Assembly: GCF_002161085.1 (NCBI RefSeq)
Contig: NZ_NFLU01000003.1
Coordinates: 231,487-295,486 of the forward strand
Direction: 5' to 3'
Length of the DNA stretch: 64,000 bases
Source of the DNA: Flavonifractor sp. An112
Lineage (GTDB): Bacteria > Bacillota > Clostridia > Oscillospirales > Oscillospiraceae
The notes below the pieces were generated by a model, which saw only the letters and a list, made by a program, of their open reading frames with translations, was not told the origin of the DNA and searched no databases. This document shows, in pieces, positions 18,302 through 29,734 of this stretch. The translations under genes and the position numbers were made by a program. Numbering within the stretch: the first letter of the stretch is position 1; each line of letters begins with the position of its first letter.

Positions 18302-18850
18302 ATGGCATCTGAACGAGTGGAATTTTTAAAGGCGCGTCTGCGCAACACAAATCCGTCCATTTCGGTGGAACGGGCCAGACTGGTGACCCAGTTCTACCGT
18401 ATTCCCTCCATCGAATCTCCCATTATGCTGGCCGGCTATGCCTTTACTTCGGCCAGCCTGGGTATCTCCCGCTGCATGGCCCACCCTCTGGGTGCTATGT
18501 ATCATGTGCCCCACGGTGTGGGCAACGCCATCTGCCTGCCGATGGTGATGGAGTTCAATATGGGCGCCTGGCCTGAGCGCTACGCGGACATTGCCACCTT
18601 CTTCGGTGAGGATGTGTCTGGCCTGTCCGTGCTGGACGGGGCCCGCAAAGGCGTGGAGTGTGTCTACCGCCTGGTGGAGGACCTGCCCATTCAGCCTCTG
18701 GAGCATTGGGGGGTCACTCTCCAGTCTCTGGATCAGCTGGCCGATGAGGCCATGAAGGGCGGCGACCGGCCTAATAATGCCCGTATGACCACCAAAGAGG
18801 ACTTTATCCGCCTGTATACCAAGGCCCTTACCCTGAAGAAGCAGGGGTGA
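18302..18850 (+). pseudogene. Chimera: glycyl-radical enzyme N-terminus fused to iron alcohol dehydrogenase C-terminus
   Basis: The 182-residue frame has a good start (AAAGGAGG, then ATG 18302). Residues ~1-33 (SERVEFLKARLRNTNPSIS, then VERARLVTQFYR) match the extreme N-terminus of pyruvate formate-lyase-like glycyl-radical enzymes. From about residue 42 (MLAGYAFTSASLGI) to the end it is the C-terminal half of a group III iron-dependent alcohol dehydrogenase, with two His ligands in MAHPLG and VPHGVGNA. The NAD-binding domain and the Asp/His metal ligands before them are gone, as is the whole glycyl-radical body. A single in-frame deletion between two adjacent genes explains it. A working enzyme is very unlikely. 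Confidence 0.8.
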
Positions 18851-18855
18851 GAACC

Positions 18856-19764
18856 ATGGCCAACAAGTTTCGCAAACTGGTGGCGGTGGAACCCATCCGG
18901 TTTGACCGGCAGGCGGTGCAGAAGCTTTCTCAGGTGGCGGACGAGGTGATCTGTTACCAGGACAGCCCGGCCAGTCAGGAGGAAATACTTCGCCGGATCG
19001 GCGATGCGGATGGGGTGCTGGTCTTTTACACCAGCACCATCGGGGCCTGGGTCATGGAACGCTGCCCCAACCTGCGCTACATCGGAATGTGCTGCAGTTT
19101 GTACACACCAGAGAGCGCCAATGTGGATATTCAGGCGGCCCATGCCAGAGGCATCACGGTTACAGGGATACGTCGCTATGGGGATCAGGGCGTACCGGAA
19201 TTTATCATCAGCGAGCTGGTTCGCCTGTTCCACGGATTTGGCGGCGTGCAGTTCCGGCCGGAGCCCATGGAGCTTGCCGGGGCGCGGGTAGGCGTGATCG
19301 GCATGGGCGATGTGGGAAGCCTGGTAGCGGATGCCCTGCGCTTCTTCCACGCAGATGTCTGCTACTTCAGCCGTACCCGAAAACCGGAGGCAGAGGCCAG
19401 AGGAATCTGCTATCTTCCGCTGCCTGACTTGCTGGAACGCTGTGACGTGGTGACCACCCACCTGCATAAGCACACGGTGCTGATGGATGAGCAGGCGCTG
19501 GCCAGACTGGGCAACGGCAAGGTGCTGATCAATACCACCTTTACACTGCCCTATCCGCTGGAGGCGTTGGAGCATTGGCTAAAGCAGCCGGGGAACTTCT
19601 ACATCGGAGATACCGCCGGCGCCATAGGCGGAGTGGACGGCCCCATTTTCTCCCTGCCAAATGTGATCTGCCCCGACCGGATCGCCGGCGAGTCGGTGCA
19701 GTCCGGGCAGCTGCTGCGGGAAAAAGTACTTGATAACCTGAGACGCTATCTGGAAGAAACTTGA
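18856..19764 (+). CDS. D-2-hydroxyacid dehydrogenase family protein with altered active site
   Basis: I start at ATG 18856, since the in-frame GTG at 18847 overlaps the previous stop. The 302-residue protein has the family's Rossmann core GVIGMGDVGSLVADAL (about residues 145-160) and the overall order of D-isomer-specific 2-hydroxyacid dehydrogenases. Two catalytic positions differ. The usual NTARG segment is NTTFT (no Arg), and the usual TPHIAG segment is CPDRIAG (no His). It may act on another substrate, bind without catalysis, or be decaying. It lies five bases after the chimeric gene and 50 bp before a PLP lyase, in the same direction. Confidence 0.78.
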   Translation: MANKFRKLVAVEPIRFDRQAVQKLSQVADEVICYQDSPASQEEILRRIGDADGVLVFYTSTIGAWVMERCPNLRYIGMCCSLYTPESANVDIQAAHARGITVTGIRRYGDQGVPEFIISELVRLFHGFGGVQFRPEPMELAGARVGVIGMGDVGSLVADALRFFHADVCYFSRTRKPEAEARGICYLPLPDLLERCDVVTTHLHKHTVLMDEQALARLGNGKVLINTTFTLPYPLEALEHWLKQPGNFYIGDTAGAIGGVDGPIFSLPNVICPDRIAGESVQSGQLLREKVLDNLRRYLEET

Positions 19765-19814
19765 CGGTCCAGATTCAAACCAGCTCGATTGAGATTGAAA
19801 GGTGTATCTGACCC

Positions 19815-21020
19815 ATGAAATATAATTTTGATGAGATCATTGACCGGCGGAATACCAACGCCATGAATCTGGAAGGGTTCCGGGAGTATATTTTCCACGC
19901 CGATCAAAGCCTGAAGTTCCCCTTCCCGGACGACCAGTTTATCCGGATGTGGATCGCCGACATGGAGTTTGCTACCCCCCAGGTCATTATTGACGCCGTC
20001 AAAGATCGCCTGGACAAGCGGATCTTCGGCTATACCAAGGTGTTTGACCCGGAATATTATGAGGCCTTTGCGGGGTGGACCCAAAAGATGTACGGTTGGT
20101 CCTGCAAAAAGGAGCATCTGTTTACCGCCGCCGGTGTGGTCCCGGCTCTGTATGAGCTGGCGGAGTATGTCTGCAAGCCGGGGGAGAAGATTCTCACCCT
20201 TACCCCGGCCTACAGCTATTTCAAGCACGCGGCGGACTATCACGGCATTGAACTGGTGTGCAGCAACCTGATCAATCGGGATAACTACTACACCATAGAT
20301 TTTGAGGATCTGGAGGCCAAGGCGGCAGACCCTGCGGTGAAGCTCCTCTTCTTCTGTAATCCCCACAATCCCTCCGGCCGCATCTGGACGGAGGAGGAGC
20401 TGAGACGGGTGGCGGAGATCTGCTTTGACCACGGCGTGCTCATCGTCTCCGATGAGATCCACTGCGATCTGATCCGCACAGGGCTGAAGCACACGCCGCT
20501 GGCCAAGCTGTATCCCGACAGTGATCAGATTATCACCTGTATGGCCCCCAGCAAGACCTTCAATATGGCGGGCTTTATGCTGGCCAACATCGTTATTCCC
20601 AATCTGAAGGTGATGAAAGTCTGGAAGGAGCGGCACTACGACTGGCAGAATCCTCTGAGTGTGGAGGCGGTCAAGGCAGCTTATCAGTACGGCGAGGACT
20701 GGCTGACCCAGCTGAAGCTCTATCTGGATGAGAACTTCCGGTTTGTGGGCCAATACCTGGCCCAGAATCTGCCGCTAGCCAAGTACCGGATCTCCGAGGC
20801 CACCTATCTGGGCTGGGTGGATGTGTCGGCCTATGTGTCGCCCGACGAGGATCTGCCCATGTTGTTTGCCCGGGAGGCAGGTGTGCTGCTGGAAGGCGGC
20901 GATATGTTTGTGACCAATTCCGACGGCTTTATTCGCCTGAATCTGGCCTGTCCCAAATCTATACTGGAGGAAGGACTGCGCAGGATCTGTAAACTGCTGG
21001 CTGAGCGGGCCGCGGCATAA
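19815..21020 (+). CDS. MalY/PatB-family PLP-dependent aminotransferase or C-S lyase
   Basis: The 401-residue fold-type I PLP enzyme contains MWIADMEF near residue 45. FFCNPHNPSGRIWTEEEL (about 178-195) is followed by IVSDEIHCDL (the PLP-contacting Asp) and APSKTFNMAGFMLA with the Schiff-base lysine (about residue 245). These motifs match cystathionine beta-lyase/maltose-regulon modulator proteins, which often cleave C-S bonds of cysteine conjugates. It follows the hydroxyacid dehydrogenase gene and converges on a second gene of the same family at 21068-22282, the two sharing a terminator. The substrate is not evident. Confidence 0.88.
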   Translation: MKYNFDEIIDRRNTNAMNLEGFREYIFHADQSLKFPFPDDQFIRMWIADMEFATPQVIIDAVKDRLDKRIFGYTKVFDPEYYEAFAGWTQKMYGWSCKKEHLFTAAGVVPALYELAEYVCKPGEKILTLTPAYSYFKHAADYHGIELVCSNLINRDNYYTIDFEDLEAKAADPAVKLLFFCNPHNPSGRIWTEEELRRVAEICFDHGVLIVSDEIHCDLIRTGLKHTPLAKLYPDSDQIITCMAPSKTFNMAGFMLANIVIPNLKVMKVWKERHYDWQNPLSVEAVKAAYQYGEDWLTQLKLYLDENFRFVGQYLAQNLPLAKYRISEATYLGWVDVSAYVSPDEDLPMLFAREAGVLLEGGDMFVTNSDGFIRLNLACPKSILEEGLRRICKLLAERAAA

Positions 21021-21021
21021 G

Positions 21022-21068
21022 AAACCATCCGGGCCGGTGGGGGTATCCCACTGGCCCGGATGGTTTTT
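21022..21068. terminator. Bidirectional terminator between the two convergent PLP-lyase genes
   Basis: AAACCATCCGGGCC (21022-21035) pairs with GGCCCGGATGGTTT (21053-21066), with T-runs outward. The stop codons of both convergent genes lie at its edges. Confidence 0.92.
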
Positions 21069-22282
21069 CAGGGCAGAAATACATAGTGTGCCAGTCGGTC
21101 GAAGGCCTCCTGAACGCGGGAGAAGGGAAGAGCCAGATTCATGCGGATATGACAGGGGCCATGAAACATCCGGCCATCCTGAAGCGCCACCCCCACATCC
21201 CAACAGGCGTGGAGCACATCGTCAAGGGTTTTTCCGTGGGCCTCGCACCACTGGGAGCAGTCGATGAAGAGCATATGGGTGCCCTCCGGCATGGTAATGT
21301 CCAGACCGGGGAAGCGATCGTGAATGAAGGACACTGCGTAATGCATATTTTGCGAGAGCACCTGGCACAGCTCATCCACCCAGGCGTAGCCCTCGGGCTG
21401 ATAGGCCCCGATCAATCCGTGCATGGACAGTACGTTCATCTCGTTATAGTGGGAGAGGGAGGACTCTTTCAGAACGCGGTCATGGAGCCAGGGATCGTAG
21501 ATGATGTGGTAGCCCCCCACCAGACCGGCCAGATTGAAGGTTTTGGAGGGGGCGTAAAAGGCGGCGGTGTGGAGCCGGGCATAGTCGTTGACGGACTGGG
21601 TGGGGATATGTCTGTGTCCGTCCAGCAGCAGGTCGGACCAGATCTCGTCGGCAATGACATAGACATGATGCTTTTCAAAGATGGCCATGGCACGTTCCAG
21701 CTCCCAGCGCTCCCACACCCGGCCGCAGGGGTTGTGGGGACTGCACAGGATCATGGCGTGAATTTGGTTCTCTATAATTTTGCGCTCCATATCCTCAAAG
21801 TCCATGCGCCATACCCTGTTTTCATCTTTCACCAGGTGAGAGTGGACAATATGGTAGCCGTTGTTCTCCAGGCACATGGTAAAGCCGATGTAGGTGGGGG
21901 CGTGGACCAGCACATGATCCCCTTTGGAGCACAGTACGTTCAGAGCACTGATGACCCCGCCCAGTACACCGTTTTCGTAGCCGATGTGCTCTGCCTTCAG
22001 CCCGGAAACCCCATTGCGGCGCTGGTGCCACTGGATGATCTCATCAAAGTAGGCCTGTCTGGGTACAAAGTAGCCGAAGGCGGGGTGTTTGACCCGCTCC
22101 ATCAGGGCATTTACAATGGAGGGACAGGCGGGAAAATTCATGTCCGCGATCCACATGGGAATGGCGTCGAAGCCTTCCTTGGGCAGCGAAGGCTCCATGC
22201 CGTAGTAATCATCCCCGATGCAGTCCACCGCGCTTGCGTCCAGGTTATGCCGGTCCATAATGGATGTAAAGTCATATGTCAT
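21068..22282 (-). CDS. MalY/PatB-family PLP-dependent aminotransferase or C-S lyase, second gene
   Basis: The 404-residue protein shares the architecture of its convergent neighbour: MWIADMNFPACPSI near residue 45, LCSPHNPCGRVWERWELE (about 178-195), VIADEIWSDLLLDG, and YAPSKTFNLAGLVGG with the PLP lysine (about residue 247). The two are clearly divergent in sequence, so this is not a recent duplication. The likely reaction is beta-elimination of a cysteine-type substrate or transamination. It has its own minus-strand promoter region (22283-22387). A MarR-type gene is upstream, separated by a terminator. Confidence 0.88.
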   Translation of the reverse strand: MTYDFTSIMDRHNLDASAVDCIGDDYYGMEPSLPKEGFDAIPMWIADMNFPACPSIVNALMERVKHPAFGYFVPRQAYFDEIIQWHQRRNGVSGLKAEHIGYENGVLGGVISALNVLCSKGDHVLVHAPTYIGFTMCLENNGYHIVHSHLVKDENRVWRMDFEDMERKIIENQIHAMILCSPHNPCGRVWERWELERAMAIFEKHHVYVIADEIWSDLLLDGHRHIPTQSVNDYARLHTAAFYAPSKTFNLAGLVGGYHIIYDPWLHDRVLKESSLSHYNEMNVLSMHGLIGAYQPEGYAWVDELCQVLSQNMHYAVSFIHDRFPGLDITMPEGTHMLFIDCSQWCEAHGKTLDDVLHACWDVGVALQDGRMFHGPCHIRMNLALPFSRVQEAFDRLAHYVFLP

Positions 22283-22387
22283 GGAGAGACACCTTCCCTA
22301 TATATTATAAAGCTGCTTAATGTTTAAGTCCATTATAAACCAATGCTGGTAATATTCAATGGGGCATCCATATTTTTATGACATAAT

Positions 22388-22421
22388 AAAAGGGGACCGG
22401 ATCATTATTTGATCCGGTCCC
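22388..22421 (-). terminator. Terminator of the MarR gene
   Basis: On the minus strand GGGACCGGATCA pairs across AATAA with TGATCCGGTCCC, followed by TTTT. It separates the MarR gene from the PLP-lyase gene downstream. Confidence 0.85.
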
Positions 22422-22495
22422 GTCCTATTGCAGCTATAAAGGCCCCGCTGCCATGCAGCAGGGAGTATTTGGAACATGGCGATCAAGGAAAGAGG

Positions 22496-22999
22496 TCAAT
22501 CCTCCTCTTTCCGGTAGACAAAGAAATTTTCCCGACTGCGCTGAATATCACCCTGGTATGCCTCATTCAGCTTCTTCTGGACGGCAATGTGATGTTCCAG
22601 TTCCTCTTCTGTAAAATCAGACAGCAGGTCAAAGGTAATCTTCTGGCTGGTGCGGTTGAACTTCTGATGGGCTTTGCTGAGCTCCTCTCCCTCGGCGGTG
22701 AGGAACAGGTTGTAAAGCCGCTTGTTGGCGGAATTGCGCCGCTGTTCCACCAGGCCCTTGTCGCACAGCTTGCGTACGCTCTGGGAGCAGGCGCTGGTGG
22801 TCTTTTTCAGAATATTGGAAAGATCCGTGACCGTAATGCCGGGATAGGCGGCAATCAGACTGATGATGTCGCCCTCCGCCTGAAAAAGGATGTAGTTGCC
22901 GTAGTGGTGGGGAAGGGAATCATATTCCTCCATCAAGGCATAGGCCTTGTCCTGCTCTGCCCAGAGCTGCTTCAGCAATCTGTTCCTTCTTTTTTCCAT
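22496..22999 (-). CDS. MarR-family transcriptional regulator
   Basis: The 167-residue protein has the MarR winged helix: IISLIAAYPGITVTDLSNILKKTTSACSQ region at about residues 45-75, then LCDKGLVEQRRNSANKRLYNLFLTAEG as the wing (about 80-106). Dimerisation helices flank it. MarR proteins usually repress nearby efflux or catabolic genes and respond to small aromatic or peptide ligands. The ribosome-binding site is weak (AGAGAGG). The gene is flanked by terminators on both sides, so it is probably a single-gene unit. Confidence 0.88.
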   Translation of the reverse strand: MEKRRNRLLKQLWAEQDKAYALMEEYDSLPHHYGNYILFQAEGDIISLIAAYPGITVTDLSNILKKTTSACSQSVRKLCDKGLVEQRRNSANKRLYNLFLTAEGEELSKAHQKFNRTSQKITFDLLSDFTEEELEHHIAVQKKLNEAYQGDIQRSRENFFVYRKEED

Positions 23000-23179
23000 A
23001 AAATACAGCCTCTCTCTCTATCTTGATATGGAGCGGCATCGCGCAAGCAATCTGAAGTAACAATATGGGATAAAATGATTTGATACGAAGGATTTCTTCT
23101 ATAGTCCCATTTTATATAAAGTTTACCCAATGTGCAATATGCAAGATTGTTAAAAAAGAATAGAACAGGGAAAAGAGAT

Positions 23180-23220
23180 GACAAAAATCCTGTAACCTTA
23201 TGGGTTACAGGATTTTTGTC
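23180..23220. terminator. Bidirectional terminator of the atp operon
   Basis: An 18-bp arm, GACAAAAATCCTGTAACC (23180-23197), pairs with 23203-23220 across a short TTATG loop, with A/T runs on both sides. It ends the minus-strand ATP synthase transcript. Confidence 0.94.
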
Positions 23221-23243
23221 AAAGCAAAATAGAGAGGGGTATC

Positions 23244-23648
23244 TCAGCGTCTGGTTTTCAGGCGGGCCATGGCCCGGGCCAGGGCGGCTTTGGAATGGTA
23301 ATACTCGTGGACGCTCTGCTTCTGGCGTAGGCGCTCCTCGGCACGCAGCTTGGCGGCCTCGGCCCGCTTCCGGTCGATCTCCTCGGGATGTTCGGCGAAA
23401 CCCACCAGCAGGATCACATAGTCCGGCTTGATCTCGGCAAAGCCGGCTCCCACCGCGGCAGGCTCCCACTTGTTCTCCACCTTGTAGCGCAGCTCCCCCG
23501 GCTCCACGGCGGTGACCACCGGTTCGTGGCCGGGGTAGATGCCCATCTGGCCGTCCACAGCGGGAAGAACCAGGGCTTCGGCGGGGCCGATGTAGAACTG
23601 GCGCTCGGGGGTAATGATCTCCAGGGTAAAGGTACCGGTTTGGGCCAT
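23244..23648 (-). CDS. atpC: F1Fo ATP synthase epsilon subunit
   Basis: The 134-residue protein has the beta-sandwich N-terminus (FTLEIITPERQFYIGPAEALVLP, then DGQMGIYPGHEPVVTAVEPGEL) and an Arg/Glu-rich helical C-terminus that regulates the rotor. It starts directly after the atpD stop (TAA followed at once by ATG). It is the last gene of the operon, 24 bp before the terminator. The C-terminal helix ends in a basic RLKTRR. Confidence 0.95.
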   Translation of the reverse strand: MAQTGTFTLEIITPERQFYIGPAEALVLPAVDGQMGIYPGHEPVVTAVEPGELRYKVENKWEPAAVGAGFAEIKPDYVILLVGFAEHPEEIDRKRAEAAKLRAEERLRQKQSVHEYYHSKAALARAMARLKTRR

Positions 23649-25940
<2,292 letters not shown>

Positions 25941-25953
<13 letters not shown>

Positions 25954-27461
25954 GTGGCGCTCACCCGTTTCTTGGCGTTGTCCAGCACCGAGCGGATGGT
26001 CTCAATGGCCGGGCCGCTCAGGTTGCCGGTGGACTGGATCTCGTCCACCACGCCGGCGTGTTCCTGCTCCATCTCCTGGGCAAAGTCCAGCACGAAGGAG
26101 CGTACCTTGTCCAGAGGCACGTCGTCCAGCAGTCCGTTGGTGGCGGTATAGAGGATAATGGCCTGACGGCTTACCGACATGGGGTTGTACAGAGGCTGCT
26201 TCAGCAGCTCCAGCAGGCGGCGGCCGTGGTCCAGAGCCTGCTGGGTGGCGGGGTCCAGATCGGAGGCAAACTGAGTAAAGACCTCCAGCTCACGGAACCG
26301 GGCCAGGTCGATACGCAGGGTACCGGCGGTCTTTTTGATGGCCCGGGTCTGGGCGGAGCCGCCTACACGGGATACCGACAGGCCTACGTTGACGGCGGGC
26401 CGCTGGCCGGCAAAGAACAGGTCGCTCTCCAGATAGATCTGGCCGTCGGTGATGGAAATGACATTGGTGGGGATATAGGCCGACACATCACCGGCCTGGG
26501 TCTCGATGATAGGCAGGGCAGTCATAGAGCCGCCGCCGTATTCCTTGGTAAGGCGGCAGGCCCGCTCCAGTAGCCGGGAGTGGAGGTAGAACACGTCGCC
26601 GGGATAGGCCTCACGGCCGGGGGACCGCTTGAGCAGCAGGGAGAGGGTACGGTAGGCCACCGCGTGCTTGCTCAGATCGTCGTAGACGATGAGCACGTCC
26701 TTGCCTTTGCTCATGAAGTACTCGCCCATGGCCGCGCCGGAATAGGGGGCGATGTACTGGAGGGGGGCGGACTCACTGGCGGTGGAGGAGACGATGATGG
26801 AGTAGTCCATGGCGCCGTGCTTCTTCAGGGTATCCTGAATACGGGCCACGGTGGAGGCCTTCTGGCCGATGGCCACATAGATGCAGATCACATCCTGACC
26901 CTTCTGGTTCAGAATGGTGTCCACGGCGATGGCGGTCTTGCCGGTCTGCCGGTCGCCGATGATGAGCTCACGCTGGCCCCGGCCGATGGGTACCATGGCG
27001 TCGATGGCCAGGATACCGGTCTGAAGGGGAACGTTCACCGGCTCACGGCTGACCACGCCGCTGGCCTCATGCTCAATGGGGCGGGTTTCGGTGGCCTCAA
27101 TGGGGCCCAGACCGTCGATGGGCTGGCCCAGCACGTCCACGACGCGGCCGATCAGGCCGTCGCCCACGGGCACGTCGGCAGGGTGGCCGGTGCGGCGTAC
27201 CACGGTGCCCTCCCGGACACCGGCGTCGCTGCCCAGCAGTACCACGCCCACGCTGTCCCGGGCCAGGTTCATGACCATGCCATTTACGCCGGTGTCCAGC
27301 TCTACCAGTTCGCCGTATACCGCCTTGTCCAGGCCGTAGACGGTGGCAATGCCGTCGCCTACTTCCAGCACGGTGCCGGTCTCATCCCGCCGTACGCGGG
27401 TATCATACCCTTGAATCTCCTCCCGCAGGATGGAGACGATTTCTTCGGGATTGGTTTTCAT
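25941..27461 (-). CDS. atpA: F1Fo ATP synthase alpha subunit
   Basis: The 506-residue subunit has [18 protein letters not shown] (non-catalytic P-loop, about residues 170-187), [27 protein letters not shown] and [29 protein letters not shown] is replaced by a close [10 protein letters not shown]. Length is normal. The ATG overlaps the atpH stop by four bases (ATGA). Confidence 0.98.
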
Positions 27462-27982
27462 GCCATTCGCCTCTCTTCCAGTTGCCGGCTCAGACCGGCC
27501 AGCGCGCCCCGGACGCTCTTGTCATAGGTTACGCCCTCCAGCTCCAGCGTGAATCCGCCCAGCAGAGACGGATCCATGCGGATCTCAAAGACCACATCAG
27601 CCTTGTGGTGGAGCCGGCACAGGGCCTGTTTCAGCTTTTCCTGCTCCGCTTCATCGGGGACACGGACGCAGGTCAGGCGGCAGCGGACCGCCCCCCGCTG
27701 AGCCAGGGCCTTGTCATGGAAGGCTTCCAGAATGTCGGGCAGCAGAGTCATACGGCCCTTTTCCGCCAGCAGGCGGTAAAAACGCATCAGCAGACCGTGG
27801 CCGTCCAGAATGGGCAGCCGGTCCAGAACACGCTCCTTTTCCCAGGCCTGGACGGCGGGGGAGCACAGGGCCTCCCACAGAGGGGCGTCCGCCATCATGG
27901 CCTGAGCGGTGGCTTGCAGGGTCTCCTCGTCGGGGGAGACGGCATAAAGCGCCTCTGCATAGCGGCGGGCCAACTCATTCAT
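27458..27982 (-). CDS. atpH: F1Fo ATP synthase delta subunit
   Basis: The 174-residue protein begins [16 protein letters not shown], the standard OSCP/delta start. It has a helical N-terminal domain and a C-terminal region with [29 protein letters not shown], matching the family's DPSLIGG-type signature. It links the peripheral stalk to the F1 crown. It overlaps atpF and atpA by four bases each. Confidence 0.95.
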   Translation of the reverse strand: MNELARRYAEALYAVSPDEETLQATAQAMMADAPLWEALCSPAVQAWEKERVLDRLPILDGHGLLMRFYRLLAEKGRMTLLPDILEAFHDKALAQRGAVRCRLTCVRVPDEAEQEKLKQALCRLHHKADVVFEIRMDPSLLGGFTLELEGVTYDKSVRGALAGLSRQLEERRMA

Positions 27983-28467
27983 GCCTGCTCACCCACTTCC
28001 GACAGGAATGTATCCACAAAGGCCTTGTCGTCGTCGCTGTCCATAGACCGCTGGGCCACTTTGGCAGCGGCCAGCAGGGCCAGGGAGGCCACCTCGTTCC
28101 GGGCGCCCCGCAGCATGGCGTCCCGCTGCTCGGCGATCTGGGCCTCAGCCTCGCTGCGCAGACGCTTGGCGTCGGTCTCCGCTTCGGCCATCTTGCCCTC
28201 ATAGACCCGCTGGGCCCGGTTCTGGGCGTCGGCCACGATCTTGGCGGCCTCATGCCGGGCGTCGGTCAGCTTGCCCTCGTACTGGGCCTTCAGCGCTTCG
28301 GCCTGACGGTTATTTTCCTCCGCGGAGGAGATCTCGCCCTTCACCAGAGCGGCCCGCTGTTCCAGCACGGCGTTGACCCGGCCGAAGAGGAACTTCTTCA
28401 GCAGGAAGAAGAGCACCAGCAGGTTGATAATGGTGAAGAGAATGGTGGAAAGATGGAACTCCAGCAT
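27979..28467 (-). CDS. atpF: F1Fo ATP synthase subunit b
   Basis: The 162-residue protein has one N-terminal membrane helix (STILFTIINLLVLFFLLKKFLF). A long charged alpha-helix with heptad-like spacing follows (about residues 30-150), as expected for the peripheral stalk. It sits between atpE and atpH in standard order, 14 bp after atpE. The ribosome-binding site is G-rich but not a perfect AGGAGG. Confidence 0.94.
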   Translation of the reverse strand: MLEFHLSTILFTIINLLVLFFLLKKFLFGRVNAVLEQRAALVKGEISSAEENNRQAEALKAQYEGKLTDARHEAAKIVADAQNRAQRVYEGKMAEAETDAKRLRSEAEAQIAEQRDAMLRGARNEVASLALLAAAKVAQRSMDSDDDKAFVDTFLSEVGEQA

Positions 28468-28481
28468 TGGGGGCGCCCCCT

Positions 28482-28700
28482 TTAACCGACGAAGATGATG
28501 AGCAGAGCGGTGATGAAGCCGAAGATGGCGGTACCTTCTGCCAGGGCGCAGCCCAGCAGCAGAGCGCTGTTGATCTTGCCGGAGGCCTCGGGCTGACGGG
28601 CAATGGCCTCGCTGGCCTTGCCGGTGGCGAAGCCGATGCCGATACCGGCGCCGATGCCGGTGAAGACTGCGATTGCGGCAGCAATGATAGCCATAGACAT
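28482..28700 (-). CDS. atpE: F1Fo ATP synthase subunit c, predicted proton type
   Basis: The 72-residue hairpin of two membrane helices has the Gly-rich first helix (GIGAGIGIGFATGKASEAIA) and the polar loop RQPEA. The ion-binding Glu55 is in CALAEGTAIFGF. Na+-type c-subunits of anaerobes carry a Gln in helix 1 and Glu-Ser/Thr in helix 2. Here the Gln position is Ile22 and the residue after Glu55 is Gly. These residues point to H+ rather than Na+ coupling. AGGAGG lies eight bases before the ATG. Confidence 0.96.
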   Translation of the reverse strand: MSMAIIAAAIAVFTGIGAGIGIGFATGKASEAIARQPEASGKINSALLLGCALAEGTAIFGFITALLIIFVG

Positions 28701-28745
28701 GATAATTTCCTCCTGTAAATCAAATGTTTCTTGGATGAATGTGCC

Positions 28746-29441
28746 TTACTCTTCCTCTTTAATGCCCTCGCCGGTGAACAGTGTGGTCAGGAACACAAAG
28801 ACGACCATTTGGATCAACCCGTCAAACAGGTCGAAGTAGATGCTGAATACCGCCGGCAGAAATACCGGGACCACAAATTTGAGCATCTCCATGATGATGA
28901 ATGCGCCCAATACATTGCCGAACAGACGCATACACAGCGCCAGGGGCCGGATGATGACCTCCATCAGATTGATGGGGAGCAGCAGCGGCATGGGCGCGGC
29001 GAACTTCTTCAGTCCGCCCAGCAGACCGTTGTACCGGAACTGGGAGCCATAGATGAGCAGCATACTCATCAGGGCCAGGGCGGTGGTCACGCTGATGTCC
29101 TTCGTAGGCGGCGTCAGACCAAAGATGCCAATAATATTGGCAAAACCGATATACAGCGCCACCGTGCCCAGATAGGGGGCAAAGGGCCGCCAGTGACTGC
29201 CGATGTTGGTCTTGACGAAGCCGTTGAGGAACTGCACCGCGCTCTCCAGGGCGATCTGGACCTTGCCGGGATTGCGTACGCTCAGGTTCCGGGTCAGCAG
29301 CAGCGCCGCAATGACCAGTACAGCCATGACGATCCAGGTCACCACCACCGACTCCGCCACCGGAATGCCTCCGAACAGCGGGATGGTGAAAGCGGTGTGG
29401 TTTCCCAACTCCTCCACCAGGGATTCCTTGAATGCATCCAA
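28746..29441 (-). CDS. atpB: F1Fo ATP synthase subunit a
   Basis: The ~231-residue membrane protein carries the ion-channel helix PLALCMRLFGNVLGAFIIM (about residues 165-183) with the essential Arg. PYLGTVALYIGFANIIGIFG precedes it. I favour the TTG at 29441 because GAGGTGATG sits eight bases upstream; GTG 29450 and ATG 29447 are in frame but too close to that site. It is the first gene of the operon. No atpI-like gene precedes it. Confidence 0.93.
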   Translation of the reverse strand: MDAFKESLVEELGNHTAFTIPLFGGIPVAESVVVTWIVMAVLVIAALLLTRNLSVRNPGKVQIALESAVQFLNGFVKTNIGSHWRPFAPYLGTVALYIGFANIIGIFGLTPPTKDISVTTALALMSMLLIYGSQFRYNGLLGGLKKFAAPMPLLLPINLMEVIIRPLALCMRLFGNVLGAFIIMEMLKFVVPVFLPAVFSIYFDLFDGLIQMVVFVFLTTLFTGEGIKEEE

Positions 29442-29734
29442 ACACATCACCTCGTTTTCGCAGGCCTTATCTTACTACCTGGTCCAAATTTCTGTAACCC
29501 TTTTGAAAGTAAAAAAAGTAATGAAAATACACGGAAAATAAGCTTTTAATGAGAGTTACCAAAAGGAAAGCGCAAAAGAATGGAAAAAGATGCTATGGTT
29601 CCACAGCAGGCGCTGTCAGGGCTTATCCGCATCATTTGCGCTTTGGCGCAAAAGTATGCCTGGGACGGCTGCCGGCTTTTGTTTGACAGGCTTCGCGGTT
29701 TTTCCTATACTGGTAACAAAGGAGGCGGGTGTCT

